Source of the DNA: JBDGYW01 sp964518955
GTDB lineage: Bacteria > Gemmatimonadota > Gemmatimonadetes > Gemmatimonadales > GWC2-71-9
Assembly: GCA_964518955.1 (NCBI GenBank)
Contig: CAZFHS010000020.1
Span: forward strand, 34,289-98,288
Direction: 5' to 3'
DNA length: 64,000 bases
Below, one piece after another: positions 46,027 to 54,422 of the stretch. Position 1 is the stretch's first letter, and every line of letters begins with the position of its first letter. The notes under the pieces are model-generated. The model was not told the DNA's origin. It did not search any database and worked only from the letters and a program-made list of their open reading frames with translations. The translations under genes and the position numbers were made by a program.

Positions 46027-46296
46027 GTGGCAAAAAACAAACGCGCCTACAGTAAGGACGATAACACCAACCCTTTTGACAAGGCCCGGGACGAACTCCT
46101 CAGTCACATTTTGCAGTGCGGAGTATTGCAGGCGGAGGCCGAACACCAGAAGGATTGGTTTGATGACACGATGGAGTATCTGGCCGAGCGTTATTCGACC
46201 CTGTCCAAGAAAGACCTGAAGCAAATTCGGACAGTCGGTGAGCAGTATTGCCGCCCAGTTAAGCGCCACTCACCTGAAGTCGGTGCTACTAGCTGA
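46027..46296 (+). CDS. small conserved-looking protein of unknown function
   Basis: 89 residues from GTG 46027, chosen because TTGGAG lies 8 nt upstream; the frame also opens at GTG 46018. Basic N-terminus (AKNKRAYSKDD), a helical middle with Cys (HILQCGVLQAEAEHQ), and YLAERYSTLSKKDLKQI at the end. No signal or membrane helix. A terminator follows at 46340, so it is likely a real single-gene unit. Function unknown. Confidence 0.65.
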   Translation: MAKNKRAYSKDDNTNPFDKARDELLSHILQCGVLQAEAEHQKDWFDDTMEYLAERYSTLSKKDLKQIRTVGEQYCRPVKRHSPEVGATS

Positions 46297-46339
46297 ACGC
46301 AGTCGTCTCCCAATAGCGTCCTAAACTGAATCGTCATTG

Positions 46340-46363
46340 AGCCCCTCTCCGAGGGGTTATTTA
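46340..46363 (+). terminator. hairpin terminator after the 46027 gene
   Basis: A short stem CCCCTC/GAGGGG with a 3-nt loop, extended by wobble pairs, followed by TTATTT. It lies 44 bp after the stop and next to the end of the convergent gene. Confidence 0.65.
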
Positions 46364-46825
46364 GCGTGCCCGGGTGCGGCGTTTCCGAAACTGCACACCG
46401 GCCACCAGTCTTGCCCCGCCGCCAAGCCCGACCTCTGCGAACCAGCCAAAAGCGCGTCCGGGCCGAGATTCGAGCCCCACAAAAGCGACGATGTACTCGC
46501 GGGAATATCCTTCCGAGAAGACCGCTGCCACTCCGCCGCCACCGTACGGCGAAACGCCCTGACGCTTGAACGGATTCAAATGGAAAGAGCCGAGGATCTC
46601 AGGCTTGATGGCTGCGTTGCCCTCCAAGTCGCCGCCGCTGAGAGTCGCACCAATGCGCATCCGTCCGTTGGTTCTAAGTGAAAGGCCAACTCCTCCCCCC
46701 AAAAACCTGTCGCCGCCTACGTTCGCCATTGTGTGAAGCTGCCATTCCGTTGCACGCTGCGCGTTGAGCGATCCGGTCATGACAAGAAGTGCGACAACGA
46801 GTGTCAGGTTCCTACAAGAGCTCAA
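46361..46825 (-). CDS. exported beta-barrel-like protein
   Basis: 154 residues with a likely signal peptide (VVALLVMTGSLNAQ). Alternating Gly-rich strands (RFLGGGVGLSLR, GARLVAGVQF) suggest a small outer-membrane barrel. The start is TTG 46825 without a strong site, so it is uncertain; the frame overlaps the osmC end by 14 bp. Function unknown. Confidence 0.65.
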   Translation of the reverse strand: MSSCRNLTLVVALLVMTGSLNAQRATEWQLHTMANVGGDRFLGGGVGLSLRTNGRMRIGATLSGGDLEGNAAIKPEILGSFHLNPFKRQGVSPYGGGGVAAVFSEGYSREYIVAFVGLESRPGRAFGWFAEVGLGGGARLVAGVQFRKRRTRAR

Positions 46826-47228
46826 TCTCGTGGTCCACCTTGATGTCGGGGTTGAGACTGTGTAGCACCGAGCAGTACTTGTCGAGCGAGAGGTTCACAG
46901 CCCTCTCGGCTTTCGACAGTTCCACACCTTCACCGGCAAATCGAAACACGTATTTCAGGCCGGTGTAGCGTTTCGGATGTTCGGTGCGTCGCTCGCCCAC
47001 CAGGTCGATCGATACTGTTTCGAGCCCAACCTTCATCTTTTTGAGTATGGAAACGACGTCGGCACCAGCACATCCCGCTGCCGCGAGGAGTAACGCTTCC
47101 ATCGGCGTGGGGCCCTCTTCGGTGTTGCCGTCGATTGTGATGGAAGGCATGTGAGGGTCGACCCCGCCTCCGTGGAACCGCAGTCCTTCTCCTGTCCAAT
47201 CCAGTCGTATGGCGCGTGCGTTTGACAA
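46812..47228 (-). CDS. OsmC-family protein
   Basis: 138 residues. Peroxidatic Cys in LLLAAAGCAGADVVSIL (about 54) and resolving Cys in YCSVLHSLNPDI (about 118), the two positions used by OsmC/Ohr peroxidases. TTG 47228 is favoured: AGGAGGGG lies 8 nt upstream inside the end of the previous gene. Thiol-peroxidase activity is the family default; the YhfA branch lacks clear physiology. Confidence 0.9.
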   Translation of the reverse strand: MSNARAIRLDWTGEGLRFHGGGVDPHMPSITIDGNTEEGPTPMEALLLAAAGCAGADVVSILKKMKVGLETVSIDLVGERRTEHPKRYTGLKYVFRFAGEGVELSKAERAVNLSLDKYCSVLHSLNPDIKVDHEIELL

Positions 47229-47229
47229 C

Positions 47230-47733
47230 CTAGTTACCCCTCCTTGTTGTTAACCCCACAAATACTCTATGGCGCCTAAACGCATCCTCGGCGTGGTACT
47301 CCAATAACCAGTTGATCTGATTGCGCAGCTTCAACTCGAATCCAAGTACGAATTGCGCCCAGAAAGCAGGGCAATCGTCTATCAACCCACATTCCTCTTG
47401 TCCGGATAACGCGACACCACCGCCGACGTAAGGCACGGCGATTTCGGTATCGGCCGTGAACCGGTAAACGACCTCCAAGTTAGCGACATAGGTATTGTCT
47501 CCCCAACCGAAACCCAGTTCCGCCGACGGCCGGAGTCGCAGCCGGTCGGTGTAGAGATTACCCATATCGACCGCAAAGCTCGCCACAGCCTGACCTTCGC
47601 CCTCGAAATCCACACCCGCACGAGCCGAAAAACCGTACAATCCGAGTTGAAACGGTCGCTCCGTTTGGTAGTCGTTCTGCGCAGCGAGCGGAGCCGATAA
47701 CAGCAGCCCCAGAAGAACGAGCATCATGCGCAT
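47230..47733 (-). CDS. exported outer-membrane-like protein
   Basis: 167 residues from ATG 47733, which follows AAGGGA at 6 nt. Signal peptide ends at APLAAQ. Strand-rich, Gly/Tyr-rich sequence (FQLGLYGFSARAGVDFEG, TEIAVPYVGGGVALSG) like a small barrel; two Cys around ECGLIDDC. Unknown function. Its stop is 1 bp before osmC, so they are coupled. Confidence 0.72.
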   Translation of the reverse strand: MRMMLVLLGLLLSAPLAAQNDYQTERPFQLGLYGFSARAGVDFEGEGQAVASFAVDMGNLYTDRLRLRPSAELGFGWGDNTYVANLEVVYRFTADTEIAVPYVGGGVALSGQEECGLIDDCPAFWAQFVLGFELKLRNQINWLLEYHAEDAFRRHRVFVGLTTRRGN

Positions 47734-47764
47734 TGGAGGTCCCTTTCTCACATTTGTGTGAAAT

Positions 47765-48301
47765 CTACTGCTTGCTTCGGGCCACGTTTACATAGTCCCA
47801 GATTGCGTACAGTGATATCGCCGCCGTCGCCCACGCCAACGGGCGCAGCAATTCGGATCCGGCTAGGAAGGCGAGCAACGTCAATGCCTGACAAACCGTA
47901 ACTGCCTTTCCGCCGGCTCGGGCCGGAAGTGTCTTCGGCTTGCGCAACATCGTTACGCCGATGAAGCTGATCAGCGCGGTGATATCTCTCAGAAGCACGC
48001 CGAGCACTTCCAACGGGCTCAAGACGCCGGTTCGAAATACCACGATGAAAGCGGCAAGCATGAACAATTTGTCAGCCACCGGATCCAATATCGCTCCGGC
48101 CTTCGATCCGCCGATTCGGCGCGCCCAGATGCCGTCTCCAACATCGGTGACGACCACCAACGCGAGCACCACAAACCGCACGACTGCCGAATCGACCAGA
48201 AGAAAGACCACTGCAAGTGGAATTCTGGACATCGTCAGCACATCTGGTGCACGCAGAAGTTGTCTGTCTTGCCGCGCACTGAGGCGGTCTGTAGCTTCCA
48301 C
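47765..48301 (-). CDS. CDP-alcohol phosphatidyltransferase
   Basis: 178 residues. The family catalytic pattern is complete: DVGDGIWARR (Asp-x2-Asp-Gly-x2-Ala-Arg), then GAILDPVADK (Gly-x3-Asp-x3-Asp). Four or five membrane helices. GTG 48301 follows GAGG; the longer frame to 48424 overlaps the divergent gene and is unlikely. Substrate not certain: PgsA-like (glycerol phosphate) or another alcohol. Confidence 0.87.
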   Translation of the reverse strand: MEATDRLSARQDRQLLRAPDVLTMSRIPLAVVFLLVDSAVVRFVVLALVVVTDVGDGIWARRIGGSKAGAILDPVADKLFMLAAFIVVFRTGVLSPLEVLGVLLRDITALISFIGVTMLRKPKTLPARAGGKAVTVCQALTLLAFLAGSELLRPLAWATAAISLYAIWDYVNVARSKQ

Positions 48302-48334
48302 CTTAGCCTCTATCTCCCTGCAAGGTGAGATCTT

Positions 48335-48793
48335 ATGGACCTCAGCCTGATCAAGAAGGCGGCGATATTCGCCGACCTCGAAGGCGATGAACTCGAGCGT
48401 GTCGCCGAAATTTGCCAAGAACAACAGTTCAAGTTCGGCAAAACGATATTCAAAGAAGACGAGCCTGGAAACCGCCTCTTCATAATTTCCGAGGGTGAGG
48501 TGCGCATCTCGCGAGACGTACCGGGCTCGGGAGAAGAAGCCCTCGCCGTTCTAAAACCTGGTGCGTGCTTCGGCGAGATGGCGGTTCTCGACCGTTCGAC
48601 ACGTTCGACAGATGCGATAGCCAACACCGATTGCGTCCTCATCACTATTACGCGATCAGACTTCGAAATGCTTCTCGATTTCGATCGCGAACTCGGCTAC
48701 AAGGTACTCTGGTCCGTGATCAGACTGCTGTGCGACCGTCTGCGAGTCACGAACGACAACTTACGTTCGTTTCTTGCAATGTCGATGTTTTGA
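48335..48793 (+). CDS. single cyclic-nucleotide-binding domain protein
   Basis: 152 residues, one cNMP-binding beta-roll (about 8-120) with phosphate cassette FGEMAVLDRSTRSTDA near 80. The end is helical and no helix-turn-helix follows, so it is unlike CRP. ATG 48335 follows AAGGTGA. Divergent from the CDP-alcohol gene. Perhaps a cNMP-responsive partner, target unknown. Confidence 0.87.
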   Translation: MDLSLIKKAAIFADLEGDELERVAEICQEQQFKFGKTIFKEDEPGNRLFIISEGEVRISRDVPGSGEEALAVLKPGACFGEMAVLDRSTRSTDAIANTDCVLITITRSDFEMLLDFDRELGYKVLWSVIRLLCDRLRVTNDNLRSFLAMSMF

Positions 48794-48794
48794 C

Positions 48795-48873
48795 GGGCGG
48801 TACCGCCCCCGGCCCCACCCATACCGGCGGTCCCCTTCCACACCTAGCCCAACCCGGGCGGTCAGGCGGTAGG
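48795..48873. repeat. inverted dispersed repeat, copy A
   Basis: The 79 bp match the reverse complement of 53429-53508 at about three-quarters identity with a few gaps, including two blocks of 17 and 12 identical bases and a shared GGTACC-centred end. It contains a 14-bp perfect palindrome (48795-48808). It lies between convergent genes, so a terminator or small-RNA role is possible. Confidence 0.7.
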
Positions 48874-48892
48874 TTCTCTCCGTACCGCAGCA

Positions 48893-51520
48893 CTACTGTC
48901 CGCCTGTCCGCCCGTCCGCCCGTCCGCCTCCCCTCACTACGTACTCGGCCCGCTGCCCCGCCCCAAACACATCCACCGCCACCCTAGCTAAGTCTTCCGA
49001 AGTCACCGCCCGCAGCCGATCCGCCGTTGTGGCCACCTCGTCCAGGATTCCGTGAAGCCAACCGCTGAGTATCTCACTCCCGACGGAGGAGGCGTTTTGC
49101 TGGCGCATCTCGACCAAGCCGGCGGCATAGTTGCGAGCGCGCCGAAGCTCTGATTCTGGTACCGTGTCCCGAACCGTACGTTCCAGCTCCCGGAGCATCG
49201 CTTCGCGCGCTTCACCTTCCCTTTCGGGTGAGGTAGCGATGTAGGTAAGCATCGCTCCAGTCCGACGGCGCAGCCACGGTATCGCAGCCACCGTATATGC
49301 GAGCGAGCGCTTGTCTCTCAACTCCTCGAACAGCCTTCCGGCAAGGCCACTCAACAGGGTTCCCAAAACCGTCATCGCGAACCTGTCGGGAGAGGCTGCC
49401 GGCAATGCCCGGAACGCCATCGCCAACGCACTCTGAGCCTTTTCGCGTGTTTCAGAAGCGGATTGCGCGAGGAACTGCGGCGTTCGAAGTTGGTCTGTGC
49501 CGGGAGTTTCCGCAGCCGGCCATGCAGCGAGCGGCATCAGGGCATCCAATAGTTCCTCGGTCTCCAGATCCCCAACTGCGACCACGGTTGCGCGATGTGA
49601 TGAGACGGCCGCCCCCCAGCCACGCACCGCCTCCTCGCTCAATCCCGCCACGATCTCCGGCTCGCCAAGTTGGGCAAGGCCGTAGGCGTCGCCTTCGAAA
49701 GCCTGCGCCAACACTCTCTGCATTGGGTGTCTGAGCATGTCGTCCTGCGACCTGCGAGCATCGCTTACCTGGAGTCCGCGTTCCTTGGCGATTTCGCCTG
49801 CATCCAAAGTCGGCTCGAGTGCCACCAAACGCAGCAGCTCGGCAGCGGCACGGAGCGACTCAGGCGGCACCGTGATGCCCCACCCCAACCCGTCGGCCGA
49901 GCTGCTAGCTACGATTCCGCCCCCAAGTGATTCGGCGGCCAAGGCCAGCTCTTCACCGGTCTTGCCGCCGGCTCCACGAACCGTCGATCTCGCAAATAGC
50001 CGTGTGATGCCGGCATTGTCAGGTGTCTCCAACGCGGGCAAGTCTGCAACGTCCAACCCCAACGTTACCAGACCACAGCCTCGCTTCTGTTTCACCAGCA
50101 TGTCGACGCCCGGGAACGACCTGCGCGTGACATTGCCATCGTAGTGGACGGTATCTACGACGGAACCGGAGGGATCGGACGAGTCGCCTGCCATACTGAC
50201 GATGAGAGGATGCTCAACTGGTTCGGCGACCTCCAGCTCCAGTGGCCACGCATTGCCCTCGAACCGACCGGACTCCTCCTCCGGCAGGTAAAAAACTCCG
50301 GCCGCCCGGTCGGGACCCAAGTATCGGGCAACAACGTTTTTCACATCGTCAGCCGTCACAGCCATGAGTCGGTCGAATTCCTCATCGACGAGTTCGTACC
50401 CGCCTAGCGCTTCTGCTTCGCACAGCACAGTGGCTCTCGTGTCCATCGATTCCGACGCTCGCGCCCTGCGCATGGCCAGCAACGCTCTCACGCGGTCGAG
50501 CTCCGCCTCGATTGGCCCGTCTTGCATCATCTCGAGTACGACTTCGGCAGACCGAGTGACAGCCTTGTCCAACCTGTCGGCGTCAGCAGCCAGGTTGATC
50601 GCGAATACTCCCACCTCGCCCGGTGTGAAATGGTGAGCTTGCGCGCTGCTTGCCAAACCGGTTGTACGCACAGCTCGATATAGGCGAGCCCCCCTTCCCG
50701 AGCCGAGCACCATTCCGGCTACGTCGAGCGCCGCAGTGTCTTTGTGCAGCGCTCCAACGGTGCGCCAGCCCATCACCGCGATAGGCCGTTTGATGTCACC
50801 GAACAACGACCGCGCTCTGGGGACGAACGCCTCGGGCTCCGCGGGCGATCCTTCGACGTCCACCGTCGGCCTGCCCCAGTCTCCGTAGGCCTGGCGCGCC
50901 AGTTCGGCAGCCTCGCGCGTATCCAAGTCGCCAACTATGGCGATCGCCACTCGGCCCGGCGTGTAACGAGTCGAGTAGTACTCTCTCACGGCGTCGGCGG
51001 TGAACGTCCGCAGGCCAGCCTCAGTACCAACCCGCCACCGCCGCATGCGGTGTTTCTCGAAGAGCAGTTCGTAAAGGGTTTCGCCGGCCACGGCGTCCGG
51101 CGAATCGAGTTTCCGTTTCGCCTCCTGGATGACCACCTCCAGCTCACGCGCCAACTCGTCGGGGTCGAGAACCGAGTTTCTCAGTGCATCGGATTGGATA
51201 TCGAGTGCCTTCTCGAGCCCACCTTCACTCGACGGCAACGCGGTGTAGTAGACGGTCTTGATGTAGCTCGTGCCGGCATTGAGATAGCCGCCCAACGCCT
51301 GAGTCTCGTGAGCGATCTCCCCAGGACCTCGGCGTCCCGTGCCCTTGAACAGCATGTGCTCGAGAACGTGCGACATGCCGACCCATTCGTCTGGCTCGTC
51401 GAAGTAGCCGGCCTTGACGTGTGTGACCACAGCTACGACCGGGGCAGAAGCTTCTCGTTGAACCAGTAGAGTCAAACCGTTGGGGAGGACTTCTTTGAAT
51501 ACGTTGTCGGTGATGTGCAT
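48893..51520 (-). CDS. M16-family zinc metallopeptidase, two-domain form
   Basis: 875 residues. Inverted zinc motif HVLEH at residues 51-55 with the distal Glu in VIQEAKRK near 130. It contains two M16 halves (about 1-420 and 450-870), like pitrilysin-type single-chain enzymes; the second half lacks the zinc residues. No signal peptide. The last dozen residues (GGGRADGRTGGQ) are encoded by an 8-bp tandem array (48897-48928), so the natural end may be earlier. Substrate unknown. Confidence 0.9.
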   Translation of the reverse strand: MHITDNVFKEVLPNGLTLLVQREASAPVVAVVTHVKAGYFDEPDEWVGMSHVLEHMLFKGTGRRGPGEIAHETQALGGYLNAGTSYIKTVYYTALPSSEGGLEKALDIQSDALRNSVLDPDELARELEVVIQEAKRKLDSPDAVAGETLYELLFEKHRMRRWRVGTEAGLRTFTADAVREYYSTRYTPGRVAIAIVGDLDTREAAELARQAYGDWGRPTVDVEGSPAEPEAFVPRARSLFGDIKRPIAVMGWRTVGALHKDTAALDVAGMVLGSGRGARLYRAVRTTGLASSAQAHHFTPGEVGVFAINLAADADRLDKAVTRSAEVVLEMMQDGPIEAELDRVRALLAMRRARASESMDTRATVLCEAEALGGYELVDEEFDRLMAVTADDVKNVVARYLGPDRAAGVFYLPEEESGRFEGNAWPLELEVAEPVEHPLIVSMAGDSSDPSGSVVDTVHYDGNVTRRSFPGVDMLVKQKRGCGLVTLGLDVADLPALETPDNAGITRLFARSTVRGAGGKTGEELALAAESLGGGIVASSSADGLGWGITVPPESLRAAAELLRLVALEPTLDAGEIAKERGLQVSDARRSQDDMLRHPMQRVLAQAFEGDAYGLAQLGEPEIVAGLSEEAVRGWGAAVSSHRATVVAVGDLETEELLDALMPLAAWPAAETPGTDQLRTPQFLAQSASETREKAQSALAMAFRALPAASPDRFAMTVLGTLLSGLAGRLFEELRDKRSLAYTVAAIPWLRRRTGAMLTYIATSPEREGEAREAMLRELERTVRDTVPESELRRARNYAAGLVEMRQQNASSVGSEILSGWLHGILDEVATTADRLRAVTSEDLARVAVDVFGAGQRAEYVVRGGGRADGRTGGQ
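48897..48928. repeat. 8-bp tandem array at the M16 gene end
   Basis: Four units of (T/C)GTCCGCC. They code the Gly/Arg-rich tail of the peptidase and lie 24 bp from repeat copy A. Confidence 0.8.
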
Positions 51521-51574
51521 GGTTCAGTCGAGTTTGAGTGGGGGAGGAAAGGGGGAAGAGGGAGCAACAAGCGA

Positions 51575-52720
51575 TCACGAGATGATCATCAACACCCCTG
51601 CCGCCGCCGCGCCCCGGACGAAGCTCTCCGCATCGCTCACGGGTATCACCACCCCGGTTTCAGTACGTTTGCGCAATGACGCTTGCGCCATGTACTGCTT
51701 GACCGATGCCTCAGACAACTCCCTGTCGTCCATCTTCATCTGCAGCACGATCTCTTCCCACGTTCCGGTATACGAGATGCCCGACGTGGTCCTTACCCTA
51801 TGTTTCTCGCCCGTGGTGCGCCGCTGCATTCCCTGTAGTTCCACCAGCAGAGTTCCGAACAGTTCGAGCTGGCGCGGGTCGCGGAAGGTCCCGTCGGGCT
51901 GGGATGCCTCCACCTCGGCGAGAAGGAGTTCGATCGAGTCCATCTCCTCCGCGATCCCCGCAAGTCGGTTGGACCATGGCGCTAACTCGGGGTCGGTTGG
52001 CGCCAGGTGGTACACAGACTTTTTGAGCTCAATCAGCCGCCAAACTGCGAGCTCATCGAAATGGTCGCCCGGCTCGGTGCGCTCGAAATGCATCAGCGCG
52101 GCAACGTATTCACCGCGATCGTAAAGCAGGTTGCCCAGGTACACTCGTGCTTCGGAGTGAGCGGGATCGAGGTCGAGTGCTCTCCTGAGCCAATAGAGCG
52201 CTGCCTCTTCGTCGCTGGTTCGGTGTAGCGCGTACCCCAAGCAGGCCACGGCCTCCGAAGAGTTGGGATGGGTGTCCACCGCAAGCTGGAAAAATCCGCG
52301 CGCATGATTGACCATCGCTTCCCGGAAGAGAGCGCGGCCTATTTGCAGCATCAAATCGTGGTCTTCACGGAAGCCCAGAGAGAGCACGTGGTCGAAACAA
52401 CGAATCGCAGCCTCGCGATGCCCCAGCTTGAGCAGCGACTCGCCGAGGCCGGCGAGCGCCTCTTCGTGGTCGGGCTCGAGATCCAACGCCGTCTCGAAGC
52501 TCCGACGCGCCCAGACGAATTCGTCACGCGCGAGACGGGCGTACCCCTCCCCAACGTGCAGGTCTACTGCAAAGGGAAACCGCTCGAGGCCATCTCGAAT
52601 GACTTCGAGAGCCGCGTCATAGTGCCCTTCGTTGTAGAGATTGTGCGCGCGTTCGCTGTAGTCGTCCGAACTGAGGAAAAGGTCCGCCAGTGGACCAAGC
52701 TCCTGTGGAGGTTGGAACAC
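51575..52720 (-). CDS. TPR-repeat protein
   Basis: 381 residues from GTG 52720. The open frame starts at 52870 but its first 50 codons are a C-rich low-complexity tract with a poor protein look; no ribosome site is clear for either. TPR units run from about residue 20 to 240 (ARRSFETALDLEPDHEEAL, ALYWLRRALDLDPAHSEAR). The C-terminal part is not recognised. It may act as a scaffold. The C-rich region 52721-52847 is treated as non-coding. Confidence 0.8.
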   Translation of the reverse strand: MFQPPQELGPLADLFLSSDDYSERAHNLYNEGHYDAALEVIRDGLERFPFAVDLHVGEGYARLARDEFVWARRSFETALDLEPDHEEALAGLGESLLKLGHREAAIRCFDHVLSLGFREDHDLMLQIGRALFREAMVNHARGFFQLAVDTHPNSSEAVACLGYALHRTSDEEAALYWLRRALDLDPAHSEARVYLGNLLYDRGEYVAALMHFERTEPGDHFDELAVWRLIELKKSVYHLAPTDPELAPWSNRLAGIAEEMDSIELLLAEVEASQPDGTFRDPRQLELFGTLLVELQGMQRRTTGEKHRVRTTSGISYTGTWEEIVLQMKMDDRELSEASVKQYMAQASLRKRTETGVVIPVSDAESFVRGAAAAGVLMIIS

Positions 52721-52847
52721 AATAAAGTGTGGGGGGAGATAATACAAGCGGGGGAAGTGCAGGTGCAGCGGCACAGGGGTGCAGAGGGGCAGGGGGAGGA
52801 GAGGGAGAGGATGGAGGAGAATGGGCGGCATACCACCGCACGCTTCC

Positions 52848-53342
52848 CTACAACTCCAGCTCCTCACCACGCAACCGCGCCGAGAGTTGCATCACCCGAA
52901 TCTTCCACGAGTCGTCTAAAACGTCGTGCGTCCAGATGATGGTTCCCAGTCCACGCACGGTGGGGTCTCGTTGGCCATCGGCTCGTTCGATGTCGAGAGT
53001 GTGTCTGAAGGTCGTCAACACTATTTCGTCGCTTAGCACTTCGATCTCGATTCCATCGGGAACGAAGTTGACCAGCTCGGCGGCTTCGAAAAACTCGGCC
53101 AGCCTTGTTCGTTCTTCATCCCATCCGTGGGACACCGATCCATCTATTCCCAGCACTCTCAATTCGGGCACTTGGTGGTAGACCAACGCAAGAGAATCCT
53201 GGTTCTGATTGTTGAGCGACCGCACCCACGTTTCGAACTGGACTGACACACTCGACTGCGCCAGAAAGCGCTGACGTACCGAGATGTCATCGGTGCCGCA
53301 CGCGGCGACGAGAACAAGAATGAATAAGCCGAAGTGGCGCAT
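52848..53342 (-). CDS. NTF2/SnoaL-like lipoprotein
   Basis: 164 residues from ATG 53342 (GAGGAT upstream). Lipobox LVLVAACGTDD, Cys near 15. The rest resembles the small NTF2-like fold (VYHQVPELRVLGIDGSVSHGW, WTHDVLDDSWKIRVMQLSAR). Such domains bind small ligands or act as catalytic shells; no active-site clue is visible. Confidence 0.78.
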   Translation of the reverse strand: MRHFGLFILVLVAACGTDDISVRQRFLAQSSVSVQFETWVRSLNNQNQDSLALVYHQVPELRVLGIDGSVSHGWDEERTRLAEFFEAAELVNFVPDGIEIEVLSDEIVLTTFRHTLDIERADGQRDPTVRGLGTIIWTHDVLDDSWKIRVMQLSARLRGEELEL

Positions 53343-53389
53343 TAACGAGATCCTCGTACTGCGTGGTTCAAGTCGCACTGAAGGTAAGG

Positions 53390-53421
53390 CGTTAGGGCGT
53401 TAGGACGGTAGGGCGTTCACG
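53390..53421. repeat. degenerate 8-bp tandem array
   Basis: Four 8-bp units of the type CGTTAGGG with changes in each, 7 bp from repeat copy B. The same arrangement (array then repeat) occurs at 48897-48928 and 48795-48873. Confidence 0.55.
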
Positions 53422-53428
53422 GAGGCCA

Positions 53429-53508
53429 CCTACCGCCTGACCGCCGGGTGGTGCGGGGTGCTGAAGGGGACCGCCCGTGCGGGGAGGGGATGCTGGGTGG
53501 TACCGCCC
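53429..53508. repeat. inverted dispersed repeat, copy B
   Basis: 80 bp, the partner of copy A on the other strand. The 18-bp palindrome at 53493-53510 has one wobble pair and matches the palindromic end of copy A. It lies upstream of the soluble kinase gene. Confidence 0.7.
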
Positions 53509-53570
53509 AGGGGTAGCGGCGGGGGGAAGAACAGTGCTATGCTATTCCTCTCGCCTCCATGGGAGGAATC

Positions 53571-54407
53571 ATGTCCGACCTAATCGATTCAGGTTGCAGC
53601 GAGCTTCACGACAGATACGAACTGTCCAGGAAGCTCGGCAAAGGTGGCATGGCAGATGTTTTTCTTGCCAAGCGCGTACCGGACGGTATGCTGGTCGCCA
53701 TCAAGGTGTTGCGACCCGAGTTTACGCGGACGATGGGTCGGGAAATGTTTCACCGCGAGATCAAGCTGCTCAAAGATCTGGACCATCCCAACATATTGCC
53801 GCTATTGGAATCGGGAGAACAGCGCGAACGGCTCTGCTTCGTCTCCCCGTACGCCGAGGGGGGCTCACTCGCTGACCGATTCAACGCAGGCGAATATCTC
53901 GACCCGGACGGTGCGGTGAAGCTCGCGCGCCAGCTTGCCGCTGCGCTGGACTATGCCCACGATCACAACGTAGTGCACAGAGACATCAAACCCGGCAACG
54001 TGCTGTTCATGGAAGGCCGTGTTGTGCTGTGCGATTTTGGAGTTGCGAGGGCGATCATCCGCTCCGGGGGAGAGCAGCTTTCTTCGAGCGGCCTGCTCGT
54101 AGGCACACCTCACTACATGAGCCCCGAACAGGCGAGCGGCGCATCAAAGCTCGACGGCAAGAGCGATGTCTACTCACTGGCTTGTGTAGTATATGAAGCT
54201 CTCATGGGCGAGCCGGTCTTCGACGGGCCATCCGCGGCGGCCGTTCTTCGAAAGCACAGAGGGGCCAGCCCTCCTTCATTGCGGGTCGTGAAGCCCGAGT
54301 TGCCGGAACACATCGAGAATGCCGTACACCGCGCATTGGAGAAGAAACCCAAGGACCGGCCGAAAACGGCAAACGCGTTCGTGGATATGTTGGACGGGAA
54401 GAGGTAG
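53571..54407 (+). CDS. soluble Ser/Thr protein kinase
   Basis: 278 residues, kinase domain only, no membrane helix. Start ATG 53571 is set by GGGAGG 5 nt upstream (ATG 53559 has none). Gly loop GKGGMA at 23-28, Lys45, HRDIKPGN, CDFGVAR, GTPHYMSPEQ and the usual C-lobe DVYSLACVVYEALMGEP. Activation-loop Ser/Thr residues could be autophosphorylated. It is on the opposite strand to the other kinase genes and convergent with the split one; its partners are unknown. Confidence 0.95.
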   Translation: MSDLIDSGCSELHDRYELSRKLGKGGMADVFLAKRVPDGMLVAIKVLRPEFTRTMGREMFHREIKLLKDLDHPNILPLLESGEQRERLCFVSPYAEGGSLADRFNAGEYLDPDGAVKLARQLAAALDYAHDHNVVHRDIKPGNVLFMEGRVVLCDFGVARAIIRSGGEQLSSSGLLVGTPHYMSPEQASGASKLDGKSDVYSLACVVYEALMGEPVFDGPSAAAVLRKHRGASPPSLRVVKPELPEHIENAVHRALEKKPKDRPKTANAFVDMLDGKR

Positions 54408-54422
54408 GCTAGCGCAACGCTA

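Noticed and set aside
52721..52870. Upstream part of the TPR gene frame
   Set aside because: C-rich low-complexity DNA translating to Pro/Leu runs, without ribosome site.
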